A stretch of DNA of 11,035 nucleotides from Bacillota bacterium (GCA_023411175.1 JAEYPB010000055.1:1-11035), one strand, 5' to 3'; positions 1 through 6,937 are shown, counted from the stretch's first letter. Numbers and translations: made by a program. The notes: generated from the letters alone by a model not told the origin.

Positions 1-1537
1 TTACCGTGATGGCGTCAACGCTGTATGGAACCGTCGCGCTGTAGGCGGTGGTTCCCGACGCGAACGACGGGTCCAGCGTTCCCTCCGAAAGCGCAAGGCC
101 AGTGAGCGTGCTGTCGTTGGAAAGCACGCCAAGCGTCCCACTTTCCTGCGCGCCGACCGATCCTTTGTATATACGATCGGCCGTCTCCACCTGCGTCGCC
201 GCCGCGTCCGCCGGAAGGTATAGGTACAGTTTGCCGGAACCGTCGGTGTACAGGTCCTTCGTGCCGTAGTAGGGCGCTTGCGGTACCGTGAGGCCGGTCA
301 CTTCCGTCACCGCGCTCACGCCCTCCAGTTGCGCCTGCGCGAGATACACCGTTTTATTCCCGTTGGCGTCGCCGTTGGTGGGCGTCGCCTGGATTCCGTC
401 CACGGCGTTCACTGTGCCACCGCTGATGTGAACAGTGCCGCCATCGCCAGTGCCGCTGGGGCCGTAGCCGCCGCCGATGCCGGTGCTGTGACTGCTGGAT
501 GCGGTCACCGTTCCGCCGCTGATGCTGGTCGTGCCGCCGCCGCTCGCGCTATACAGCGGGTGATCGGTACCGCCGCCGCCGATCCCCGCGCCATAATTCC
601 CGTGCGCGGTCACCGTACCGCCACTGATAACGATCGTGCCGCCGTCGCCCGCACTTGCTGCTGAACCACCGCCGGCAGTGCCGCCGCCGACGCCCGCGCT
701 ATAATCTCCGTTTGCGGTCACCGCGCCGCCGCTGATGGTGATCGTGCCGCCGTTGCCGCGGATGCCGCCGCCGATCGCCGCGCCTTGAGACGCGTTGGCG
801 GTCACCGTTCCGCCGCTGATGGTGATCGTGCCGCCGTGACCATATAAACCGCCACCGATCGCCGCGCCGCTGGTTCCGGTGGCGGTCACCGTGCCGCCGT
901 TGATGGTAACAATGCCCGCGCTGTTCAGACTGTTGGTACCGCCGCCGATGCCCGCGCCAAAGTATCCGGTGGCGTTCACCGTGCCGCCGTTGATGGTGAT
1001 GGCGCCACCGTCACCATTATAGCCGCCGCCGATTCCGGCCGCGCCGTTCGAAGATACATCGGCCGTCACCCTGCCGCCGTTGATGGTGATGGCGCCGCAG
1101 GATTGATAAGCGCTGCCGCCGATGCCGGCGCTGCCGCTGTGGCCGGTTACGCTAAGGCTACCGGACCCGGCGGTCTGCCCATAAATGGTCAGACTGTTGC
1201 CTGAGGCCACCCCAATGCCCGGATATAGTTCTCCTGGGTCGCCGCCGATCACCGTCAGCGATGCGCCGTCGGTGAGGATCAGGCTGACTTCCCCGCTCGC
1301 TTCGAGGCTGTGGTTGACCGTCAACGTGCCCGTGACGGCGTACCACCCGGTCAGCGTAGTTGAGGCCGTATCCCAGTCGCCGCCGATCACATGGCCGCCC
1401 GGGATGGAATGCTGCCGAAGGATGCCGCCCACGTCCAGATAATCATAGTCCGCATCCGCCCGGGCCGGGGCCCCCACCCCGAAAAGCATCACGCAGGTCA
1501 TGAGCACGACGAACAGTCTCTTCACGCAATCCCCCAT
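1..1537 (-). CDS. Secreted glycine-rich repeat protein with cadherin-like repeat (C-terminus off window)
   Basis: The frame is open for 512 codons from ATG 1537 to the left edge, so the protein is partial. This ATG has GAGGG six bases upstream; an in-frame GTG at 1525 is the alternative. Residues 1-27 form a Sec signal peptide: Lys-Arg, a hydrophobic run, then an APARA cleavage site. Residues about 135-375 hold eight repeats of 28-36 residues, each with an IGGG turn and a GGTITISGGTVTA-like strand. I infer a beta-helix or beta-roll fold. From about residue 465 the sequence TLTGLALSEGTLDPSF, followed by Ser-Gly-Thr-Thr-Tyr-type residues, resembles the cadherin-like beta-sandwich repeat (PF12733) of Firmicutes surface proteins. 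The role is unknown; a cell-surface or adhesin-like protein is a guess. It is transcribed from its own promoter and does not look linked to the sugar operon. Confidence 0.82.
   Translation of the reverse strand, partial: MGDCVKRLFVVLMTCVMLFGVGAPARADADYDYLDVGGILRQHSIPGGHVIGGDWDTASTTLTGWYAVTGTLTVNHSLEASGEVSLILTDGASLTVIGGDPGELYPGIGVASGNSLTIYGQTAGSGSLSVTGHSGSAGIGGSAYQSCGAITINGGRVTADVSSNGAAGIGGGYNGDGGAITINGGTVNATGYFGAGIGGGTNSLNSAGIVTINGGTVTATGTSGAAIGGGLYGHGGTITISGGTVTANASQGAAIGGGIRGNGGTITISGGAVTANGDYSAGVGGGTAGGGSAASAGDGGTIVISGGTVTAHGNYGAGIGGGGTDHPLYSASGGGTTSISGGTVTASSSHSTGIGGGYGPSGTGDGGTVHISGGTVNAVDGIQATPTNGDANGNKTVYLAQAQLEGVSAVTEVTGLTVPQAPYYGTKDLYTDGSGKLYLYLPADAAATQVETADRIYKGSVGAQESGTLGVLSNDSTLTGLALSEGTLDPSFASGTTAYSATVPYSVDAITV
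415..1110 (-). repeat. Eight in-frame tandem repeats, 84-108 bp each
   Basis: Measured on the plus strand at the recurring TGATGG/TGATAA-type anchor, copies fall at 1081, 991, 901, 817, 733, 625, 520 and 424. The intervals are 90, 90, 84, 84, 108, 105 and 96 bp, all multiples of three. Each codes for a strand reading roughly GG-T-I-x-I-x-GG-x-V-T/N-A followed by a variable turn and IGGG. The nearly identical DNA in neighbouring copies would allow copy-number change by recombination without breaking the frame. Confidence 0.85.
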
Positions 1538-1613
1538 CCCATTCCCTCGTTTATCGATGCGATCCATCCAATGCGCTTTACCGAAGGAACCAATTGAATT
1601 ACCATCATCTTCA

Positions 1614-1643
1614 ATTATATAATAAATAACGGGAGATTGTAAA
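1614..1643 (-). promoter_or_regulatory. Sigma-A-like promoter of the repeat-protein gene
   Basis: On the minus strand, TTTACA (1643-1638, five of six matches to TTGACA) is followed by 18 bases and a perfect TATAAT (1619-1614). The -10 box lies about 77 bases before the ATG at 1537, in an AT-rich stretch that stands out against GC-rich flanks. This is the best promoter match in the window. Confidence 0.72.
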
Positions 1644-1647
1644 TCTC
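1633..1647. promoter_or_regulatory. Operator-like inverted repeat over the -35 box
   Basis: GAGATT-TAC-AATCTC is a perfect 6+6 dyad with a 3-base centre. It covers the whole -35 hexamer (1638-1643) of the promoter for the repeat-protein gene. A repressor bound there would block RNA polymerase. The protein that would bind is not identifiable. It has no T-run and lies upstream of the predicted start of transcription, so a terminator is unlikely. Confidence 0.45.
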
Positions 1648-1701
1648 TAATATGTCATACCAAGGGTTTCCTTCCCTGATTGCTCACACGCAAACTGGCC
1701 G

Positions 1702-1860
1702 CCCGCGATGGAGAAAGCGGCGCGTCAGGGCCTGCTTCGGCACTCCTTCGCCAATAACCTGCACGCCCGGAGCGTGGAGATGAAGAGCATCTCCACACTC
1801 CTCGGCTACGCCGACGCGGAGATTCTCTGCAACCGATCATACATTTCCCGAGACTGGTGA
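1702..1860 (+). pseudogene. Remnant of a tyrosine recombinase/integrase catalytic end
   Basis: From ATG 1708 a 50-residue frame ends at TGA 1858-1860. It reads like the last part of the XerC/D-type catalytic domain. LLRHSFANNL matches the box II pattern (H)xLRHxFAxxL with its catalytic Arg. ISTLLGYADAEI matches the LLGHxxxxT segment, with Tyr in place of the usual His. NRSYISRD resembles the NRYVHPS stretch that carries the nucleophile Tyr. Everything upstream is missing: the core-binding domain, the first catalytic Arg and the box II His (Gly stands two residues before LRH). The frame continues upstream to about 1651 without recognisable sequence, and I see no ribosome binding site. It is most likely a decayed trace of an old integrase. 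The assignment is from motif recall only. Confidence 0.55.
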
Positions 1861-1907
1861 CACCCGGCAGGTGGGGCGGATTGCGCGGAGCGAAAAGACG
1901 TGCAGCT

Positions 1908-2261
1908 TTACCAGGCCTTTCGGTATTCGCTGGGCGTCATGCCGGTGACCTTTTTGAAACAGGCGCTGAAGTAGTAGGGAGAAGCATATCCCACCTGTTC
2001 ACTCACAAAAGAGATGGATTCCGATGTGCTTCTGAGCAGGTGCGTCGCCTTTTCAATGCGCTTCTGGGTGATGTAGTCGCTGATGTTAATCCCCTCGGAG
2101 CGCTTGAAAATGCGGCTTAAATGCGAGTGGGTCACATGCACCGCATCCGCGATATTTTCAAGCCGCAACTGGCTGTCCCGCAGGTGGGCCTCGATGTACT
2201 GCTTCACCTTGCCGAGCAGCTTTTGCTGGTAGCTCTGAAGGGATTGATCCAGCGCCTCCAC
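1908..2261 (-). CDS. AraC-type DNA-binding C-terminal half of the split YesN-like response regulator
   Basis: This frame carries a complete AraC/XylS domain with two helix-turn-helix motifs. The first spans LENIADAVHVTHSHLSRIFK and the second is around ISFVSEQVGYASPYYFSACF, followed by the family's closing TPSEYRK; it ends at TAA 1908-1910. It lies in exactly the same frame as the receiver gene upstream and is separated from it only by a TAG codon at 2277-2279. The first possible start after that stop is GTG 2261, which has no convincing ribosome binding site, so independent translation is doubtful. Rejoined, the two parts give about 531 residues, normal for YesN-type regulators. It is probably the lost DNA-binding half of a nonsense-mutated gene, or intact if the TAG is a base error. 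Its expected targets would be direct repeats upstream of the transporter operon. Confidence 0.75.
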   Translation of the reverse strand: MEALDQSLQSYQQKLLGKVKQYIEAHLRDSQLRLENIADAVHVTHSHLSRIFKRSEGINISDYITQKRIEKATHLLRSTSESISFVSEQVGYASPYYFSACFKKVTGMTPSEYRKAW

Positions 2262-2276
2262 CGTCTGCCGAAAGAA

Positions 2277-2279
2277 CTA
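2277..2279 (-). other. In-frame amber codon splitting the response regulator
   Basis: The minus strand reads ATG CTC CGC TAG TTC TTT CGG CAG, with the same frame open on both sides. One base change (for example from CAG, AAG or TGG) would restore a full-length protein. The sensor kinase and the binding-protein gene in this window both end in TAG, so amber is a true stop here. Confidence 0.9.
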
Positions 2280-3503
2280 GCGGAGCATCTCCTGGGTATC
2301 GCGCGGGCTCACCGGATGCCGCCCCCTTGCACCAAAAACGGCCACGGTGCGCTCGGCTTCGGACAGATCCACACCGTCTTGGGATACCTGCCCCAGTACG
2401 CCGGAAATCAGCACCACGAGGTAGGGCACGATGAGGCTCTGATCCTTCAGCATCCCCACCACACTCTCCGTGAGCTGGATCACCATCCGGTCCAGTTCCG
2501 CCAAGTCACGCCTTAGCAGCAGTTGAACGATCTCGCCCTGCGCCCCGGTGATGCGCGTCAAAAACGGCATGGTTCCCGCGCGGTCGTCCGATTCCGTAAA
2601 TACATGCTGGTCAGGGGTCACGAAGCGGCGGTTGGCCGCGCGCCGCGCCATATCCATGGACATCACGATCTTCCAAAGCGAATCCTGCGCGGGGCCGATG
2701 CCAAAGTACAGCGCCTGGTTCAGGTTTTCATGGGCCGCTCCAAACCCTTCACACAACGCACGTACCTTCTCAACCATAGCGATTCCATCCAGATTCCTGT
2801 CGTGCAAAATGGCCAGCTGATCCTCCCGATCGCTGATCAGGTGGCACTCCATTTCCGCACCAAACCAGGCCTCCAGCGCGTCAGTCTGCAAAAACTGGTT
2901 CAGGATCATCGCCTCAGTGCCGGAGGCGGCGAGGTTGTCCTCGTTTTGCTCGCCGGAAATCGCCAGGCAAAGAAAGCTGCCGCCCTCCGTGGCGATGCCC
3001 AGGTACTGCGCTTCCTTGGACAGCGCTTGGGATGCCAGCATTGGGTGAACGCGCGTCAAATCCAGGTAGAACTTCTTTTGGAGCTCCGGCTGCGCCTGTT
3101 CCAGCCTTCGCAGAACGGTACGCTCCTCCTCCAGCTTATTAAGCGCCCGTTTCATGGTCTCCTGCAGTTCGTCGTACTGGATGGGTTTTTGAACGTAGTC
3201 CGTCACACCGATTCGAAGCGCCTCCTGCGCGTAATCAAAGTCGTCATAGGCGCTGATCAGCACAATCTTCATCATTTTGTTGCGCAGGAGCGCCTCCCGC
3301 GCAAGCTCGAGGCCGGTCATGTGCGGCATGCGGATGTCGCTGACCAGGAGATCCACATCGCCGTGCCCCTCCAGATAGTTCAGCACATCCATGCCGCTCA
3401 AAAAGGAGCCCGCAAGTTCCGCGCCAATGGCGGCAAAATCCAGGTTTGCCTCCAATCCCTTGATGGACAGCGCGTTGTCGTCCGCGATGATGACCTTGTA
3501 CAT
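2277..3503 (-). CDS. YesN-like response regulator, receiver and linker half (truncated by in-frame TAG)
   Basis: Residues 1-125 are a receiver domain. The acid pocket is Asp8/Asp9, the phosphorylation site is Asp56 in SDIRMP, the switch Ser84 is in LISAYDDFDYA, and Lys106 is in VQKP. Residues about 130-400 form the poorly conserved linker typical of the YesN family. Translation stops at residue 408, before the AraC domain, which continues in the same frame after the stop. As written, the product can be phosphorylated but has no DNA-binding domain. The ATG at 3503 is 3 bases after the kinase stop, and its ribosome binding site (AAAGGAGA) lies in the last codons of the kinase, so the two genes are transcribed together and probably translationally coupled. 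The family role is to activate a neighbouring sugar transporter when its kinase senses a cell-surface signal. Confidence 0.85.
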   Translation of the reverse strand: MYKVIIADDNALSIKGLEANLDFAAIGAELAGSFLSGMDVLNYLEGHGDVDLLVSDIRMPHMTGLELAREALLRNKMMKIVLISAYDDFDYAQEALRIGVTDYVQKPIQYDELQETMKRALNKLEEERTVLRRLEQAQPELQKKFYLDLTRVHPMLASQALSKEAQYLGIATEGGSFLCLAISGEQNEDNLAASGTEAMILNQFLQTDALEAWFGAEMECHLISDREDQLAILHDRNLDGIAMVEKVRALCEGFGAAHENLNQALYFGIGPAQDSLWKIVMSMDMARRAANRRFVTPDQHVFTESDDRAGTMPFLTRITGAQGEIVQLLLRRDLAELDRMVIQLTESVVGMLKDQSLIVPYLVVLISGVLGQVSQDGVDLSEAERTVAVFGARGRHPVSPRDTQEMLR

Positions 3504-3506
3504 GCT

Positions 3507-5372
3507 CTATCTCCTTTGAGGTTCGGTTTCCTCCGGATCGTCCGGCAAAATTTGCTTCAGCTCCACCACGACGCTGGTGCCGCTTCCCGCCCGCGATGTG
3601 TAGTGGATGGGTTCCGAAGGGTCCGCCACATAGGGCTTCAGCCGGGCGGCCACGTTCGTCAGGCCGTAGAACGCCGTGGTGCCGCGCAAAAGCGGCGGCC
3701 CTTCCTCGCCGCGGATCACGCGCATAAGCTTTGCCATCATGGCTTCGTCCATGCCAAGCCCATCGTCTCGGATTTCAATGGAAATGGCATCGCCGTTGTA
3801 GGTGAGCGAGATGGCGATGGTCATGTGCTTAGCGTCCCCAGGAAGGCCGTGAATGACGCAGTTTTCCACCAGCGGCTGCAGTACGAAGCGCGGGATCGAG
3901 AACAGTTCCACGCCGGGATCCGCTTCAAGCGTGAAGGAGAAGGCATGCTCGTGGCTGATGGCCTCCATCTCGAGGTACAGCCGCACGATGTCCAGTTCCT
4001 CGCCGATCGTGATGATGTCCAGGTCGTTCTTGCGCAGGATCAGGCGGTAGAACGCCGCGAGCTTCGAGAGCATTCGGTTGGCATCGTCCCTGCGCCCAAG
4101 CGTGTTGCAGATCTTGATCGAGTCCAGAATGTTGTAGAGGAAGTGTGGATTGATCTTGGCCCGGAGTAGCTGATAGCGCAGTTTTTCCTGCGCAAGGGAG
4201 CTGTCGAGCGCGCTCTGCATCGATCCGTTCAATCGATCCACGAGCTTGTTGAACACCAGCGCAAGCTCGTCCAGCACATCCGGCGGCGTGCCGGACGGGG
4301 GAACGGGCATCTTGGCGGTGATCATGGAAAAAGACTCGCCGTCAGGGCGGAAGGTGGGTTCGATGGAGCGGATGACCCCGCTCATCATGACAAGCTTGCG
4401 CATCAGTTGCCCGGAGATGATCAGCGAAACGAGTACCGCCACAACCGCGGCGATGGCCACCGCGATCAGGAGGCCATTGGCGCTGGTCAGCGAGACCGAG
4501 GCCAGATAGCTCTCCGGGACGGATACCACGAGCTTCCAATCCGTCGCCCCCAGCGGATATACCAGATATGCCGTTTCCTCAAACCAGATGGGGTTACTGC
4601 TGTCCGCGCCCTCAAGCGCAACCAAAAAATCCGGCGGGAGCGCCTGGCCCAGCAGAGCGCTGTCAGGATGGGAGAGGATCTTCCCCTGATCGTCCACAAT
4701 GTACTGAACGATGGGGGTCGCTTCGGATTTGTCCAGCAGCGCGGCCAGCTCCCGTTCGTCAATGTCGATAAAAAAGCAAAAGGAATCCGCCGCACTCAAC
4801 ATGCTGACGCGCATGAAGCAGGTAATGAGGTTGTAGCGGTCATAGCTGAAAAAGCGCATGAACGGATAAGAATAATCGCTCAGCGCCATCCATTGCATCT
4901 TGTTGTACGGCGCGTTCAGTACTTCCTGGCGCATGGGCCGGCCGCCGGGCAGGGCGATGTCAAAAAACGTAATGCCCTCGCCTGATGAAAAATAACCGGA
5001 CGGCAGCCACGCGGAAATGTCCGCAAAGTGGAAGGAGTCCCTGAGTGTGCGTATCGTGCTGATGGTGTCGGCGTCTTTTTGCGGCTGCGGCGCCTTTCCC
5101 AGCGATTCCAGCAGCGTCTGCTGCAGCGTGAAGCGCACCATTTCGCTGACGTTCTGCATTTGCGCAAAGCGCGCCTCGATGCTGGTGGCGGTCTGCTGGC
5201 CGGAATAGCCCAGCATCTCCAGGATGCGCTGGCTCTGCTGATCGCGGGAAAACGCATAGTTGAACCCCGCCATAATGCTGATCGTCAAAAACAGGACGAG
5301 CAGATGGCTCATCACCAGCTTTTGGTAGTAGCTGTGCCGAAGCAAACCTTTTAGGAATGCGCCTTTACGCAT
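3507..5372 (-). CDS. Membrane sensor histidine kinase, LytS/YesM type
   Basis: The kinase would autophosphorylate on His in response to an external, probably carbohydrate, signal and pass the phosphate to the adjacent regulator. Counting from ATG 5372 (621 residues), transmembrane segment 1 is at about 19-41 and an extracellular sensing region is at about 45-292. Segment 2 is at about 296-320, followed by a HAMP-like linker to about 395. The His_kinase domain (PF06580) has the phosphoacceptor His410 in AKINPHFLYN. The ATPase domain has ENCVIHG (Glu503, Asn504) as N box, DDGLGMD (from Asp536) as G1, and FYGLTNVAARLK near 568-579. A GTG at 5390 would add six residues. I prefer ATG 5372 because AAAGGCGG sits 7 bases upstream of it. 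The gene ends in TAG 3 bases before the regulator and is divergent from the transporter operon. Confidence 0.88.
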   Translation of the reverse strand: MRKGAFLKGLLRHSYYQKLVMSHLLVLFLTISIMAGFNYAFSRDQQSQRILEMLGYSGQQTATSIEARFAQMQNVSEMVRFTLQQTLLESLGKAPQPQKDADTISTIRTLRDSFHFADISAWLPSGYFSSGEGITFFDIALPGGRPMRQEVLNAPYNKMQWMALSDYSYPFMRFFSYDRYNLITCFMRVSMLSAADSFCFFIDIDERELAALLDKSEATPIVQYIVDDQGKILSHPDSALLGQALPPDFLVALEGADSSNPIWFEETAYLVYPLGATDWKLVVSVPESYLASVSLTSANGLLIAVAIAAVVAVLVSLIISGQLMRKLVMMSGVIRSIEPTFRPDGESFSMITAKMPVPPSGTPPDVLDELALVFNKLVDRLNGSMQSALDSSLAQEKLRYQLLRAKINPHFLYNILDSIKICNTLGRRDDANRMLSKLAAFYRLILRKNDLDIITIGEELDIVRLYLEMEAISHEHAFSFTLEADPGVELFSIPRFVLQPLVENCVIHGLPGDAKHMTIAISLTYNGDAISIEIRDDGLGMDEAMMAKLMRVIRGEEGPPLLRGTTAFYGLTNVAARLKPYVADPSEPIHYTSRAGSGTSVVVELKQILPDDPEETEPQRR

Positions 5373-5379
5373 GCGCGCG

Positions 5380-5387
5380 CCGCCTTT
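5380..5387 (-). promoter_or_regulatory. Ribosome binding site that favours the kinase start at 5372
   Basis: On the minus strand AAAGGCGG lies 7 bases before ATG 5372. It falls inside the coding region if the upstream GTG at 5390 is used, which argues against that start. Confidence 0.5.
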
Positions 5388-5501
5388 CACGTGGGCGTTG
5401 GGCGTTTTTAATACCGGCTCAAGCCGCCGGGAAACGACAAAAAGGGATATGCCCAGGCTTTCGACCTCCGGAGCCGCCCGGCTGTTCCCTACTTATTTTA
5501 C

Positions 5502-5530
5502 ATGATATCGGCATCGTGCGTTTTTTGCAA
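5502..5530 (-). promoter_or_regulatory. Probable promoter of the kinase-regulator operon
   Basis: On the minus strand, TTGCAA (5530-5525, four of six to consensus) is followed by a 17-base spacer and TATCAT (5507-5502, five of six). It would give a leader of about 120 bases before the kinase start. No terminator-like structure with a U-run is evident in that leader, only a short CCGGC/GCCGG stem near 5419-5435. Confidence 0.5.
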
Positions 5531-5539
5531 GCGGTCTCA
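5526..5539. promoter_or_regulatory. cre-like catabolite control site
   Basis: TGCAAGCGGTCTCA differs at one position (C at the third base) from the Firmicutes cre consensus TGWAANCGNTNWCA. It overlaps the -35 box of the kinase promoter and lies about 120 bases upstream of the binding-protein gene. It is a plausible target for CcpA or a related LacI-family regulator. The match is by eye, and such degenerate sites do occur by chance. Confidence 0.4.
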
Positions 5540-5582
5540 CCAAAACGCACAATATATCGCAGGAAGACCGCAAAGAATTGTA

Positions 5583-5611
5583 TTTTCATAAGCGATCGGC
5601 TCTGTCATACT
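5583..5611 (+). promoter_or_regulatory. Weak candidate promoter of the transporter operon
   Basis: TTTTCA (5583-5588) with a 17-base spacer and CATACT (5606-5611) gives four of six matches at each box, 50 bases before the binding-protein ATG. A weak core promoter would fit an activator-dependent operon, with the YesN-like regulator as the expected activator. The boxes are poor and the call is tentative. Confidence 0.3.
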
Positions 5612-5660
5612 TTCAATAGACGCCCTTACAGGCGAAAAAGAACCGAAGGGAGAAACCGTC

Positions 5661-6896
5661 ATGATGAGAATGTGGAAGGTCCTGACTGTGTGCGTACTCG
5701 CACTCGCGGTGTTCGCATCCACGGCGCTCGCGGACATCACCCTCATGACCAACGACACCACCAACCAGTGGTGGCCGGAAATGGAAGCCCTGATCGAGGA
5801 ATCGACCGGTGTTCAGATCGAGGCCATCACCTCCCCGTCCAACCCGGACGACCGCGTCGCCAAGTTCACCACCATTCTGGCTTCGGGTGACAGCTCCGTC
5901 GACCTGATCAACATCAACGACGAGATGATCACCCAGTACATGGCCGCAGGCTTCCTGGCTCCGTTGGAAGCGGACGTCATGAGGCCCGAAGTGTCTCAGT
6001 TCTTCGACCAGAATTTCATGAAGGACCGCTACATGCTTGACGGCAGCATCTACGGCGTGCCCACCTACAACGGCGCGCTGACCATGTGGGTCAACCAGGA
6101 CATGCTGGCCGCCGCGGGCGTGAAGGTGCCCACCAACAAGGAAGAGTTCATCGAGGCCATTAAGGCGATGAGCAAGCCCGACGAGGGCGTCTACGGTTAC
6201 GGCGGCTCCTGGGAAGCCACCTACAGCCACAACGAAATCGGCGTGTTTATCAACCTGTTCGGCGGCGATCCCTTCGACTGGACCAACGAGAAGAGCCGCG
6301 AGGCCCTCCAGTTCATGTATGACATGGCCAACACCTGGAAGGTTACCTCCCTGGCGCAGCTCAGCGAGCAGTACGAGCCGATGAACCAGAAGTTCTTCGA
6401 CAAGAAGTACGGCATCATCCTGCAGTGGTGCGGCTGGATGGAAGGCATGGCCAAGACTGCCGGCCTCTACAGCCCCGATCAGGTGCACATGATCGCCATG
6501 CCCACTTTTGAAACTTCCTCGGCCTTCATGGATGCCTGGTACTACGTGCTCAACGCGAGCAGCCAGAACTATGAAGAAGCCAAGAAGGTTCTGGACTTCA
6601 TCGCCAGCCCGGAATTCGAGCTCGCGTACCTGCGGCTTGCCAATCAGCCCCCGGCCCGTTCCGACGTGCTTGGCAGCGAAACGGTCAAGGGCGAGGACTA
6701 CAGCGCGTTTAAGGATCTGCTGGACAACATGCAGCTGTACCGCGACAATTCCGTCATGCGCGGCCGCCCGATGGTTCCCGCGACGATGGAGTACATCACC
6801 GTCACCGGCACGCTATTCCAGCAGTTCATCTTAAACGAGATCACGCTGGACGAACTGGGCCAGAAGCAGTTGGCTGCATACGAAGAAATGAAGTAG
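5661..6896 (+). CDS. ABC transporter extracellular solute-binding protein, family 1 (sugar type)
   Basis: This is the substrate-capturing component of a carbohydrate ABC importer, 411 residues, normal for family 1 binding proteins. Residues 1-24 are a signal peptide ending in STALA before Asp25. The mature part starts with a short beta strand (ITLMTN) and has the typical GSIYGVPTYNGALTMWVNQDML segment, quoted here only in part: YGVPTYNG at about residues 131-138 and WVNQDML shortly after. It is rich in Trp, Tyr and acidic residues, as in sugar sites. There is no lipobox Cys at the cleavage site, unusual for a monoderm. AGGGAG lies 8 bases before ATG 5661; ATG 5664 is a possible alternative. 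It is the first gene of the operon and is followed by a strong hairpin, consistent with higher expression than the permeases. The sugar cannot be read from the sequence. Confidence 0.9.
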   Translation: MMRMWKVLTVCVLALAVFASTALADITLMTNDTTNQWWPEMEALIEESTGVQIEAITSPSNPDDRVAKFTTILASGDSSVDLININDEMITQYMAAGFLAPLEADVMRPEVSQFFDQNFMKDRYMLDGSIYGVPTYNGALTMWVNQDMLAAAGVKVPTNKEEFIEAIKAMSKPDEGVYGYGGSWEATYSHNEIGVFINLFGGDPFDWTNEKSREALQFMYDMANTWKVTSLAQLSEQYEPMNQKFFDKKYGIILQWCGWMEGMAKTAGLYSPDQVHMIAMPTFETSSAFMDAWYYVLNASSQNYEEAKKVLDFIASPEFELAYLRLANQPPARSDVLGSETVKGEDYSAFKDLLDNMQLYRDNSVMRGRPMVPATMEYITVTGTLFQQFILNEITLDELGQKQLAAYEEMK

Positions 6897-6911
6897 CCCT
6901 ACGGCCGACGC

Positions 6912-6937
6912 GGGGAGGATGGGCAACCATCCTCCCC
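6912..6937 (+). terminator. Intercistronic hairpin between binding protein and permeases
   Basis: GGGGAGGATGG and CCATCCTCCCC form a perfect 11-bp stem closed by a GCAA (GNRA) tetraloop, 15 bases after the binding-protein stop. The following bases (CATTCATTCATTCC) are only mildly T-rich, so full termination is unlikely. As in other binding-protein operons, it probably lets part of transcription end here, or protects the upstream message from 3' decay, giving more binding protein than permease. Confidence 0.7.

Noticed and set aside
1..1100. Regularly spaced repeats suggesting a CRISPR array
   Set aside because: The periods vary (84-108 bp), are all multiples of three, and sit in a continuous open frame coding for repeated protein strands. 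They are coding repeats.
1655..1840. Small minus-strand gene of 61 codons in the 1538-1907 gap
   Set aside because: The product is Arg/Ser/Pro-rich with no family resemblance, while the opposite strand reads as a recombinase fragment.
1850..1910. Terminator after the response regulator
   Set aside because: Only 4-bp stems such as CACC/GGTG are present and none is followed by a T-run on the minus strand.
2277..2279. Reassigned amber codon or pyrrolysine insertion
   Set aside because: The kinase and binding-protein genes in the same window use TAG as their natural stop, and no dedicated structure follows this codon.
2523..4169. Long plus-strand open frame of 548 codons opposite the regulator and kinase
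   Set aside because: It is antisense to two genes with clear receiver and kinase motifs. Its translation is low-complexity His/Arg/Gln-rich with no domain, and there is no ribosome binding site. It is a GC-rich shadow.
5613..6488. Minus-strand frame opposite the binding-protein gene
   Set aside because: It is antisense to a clear signal-peptide-bearing binding protein and shows no domain of its own.
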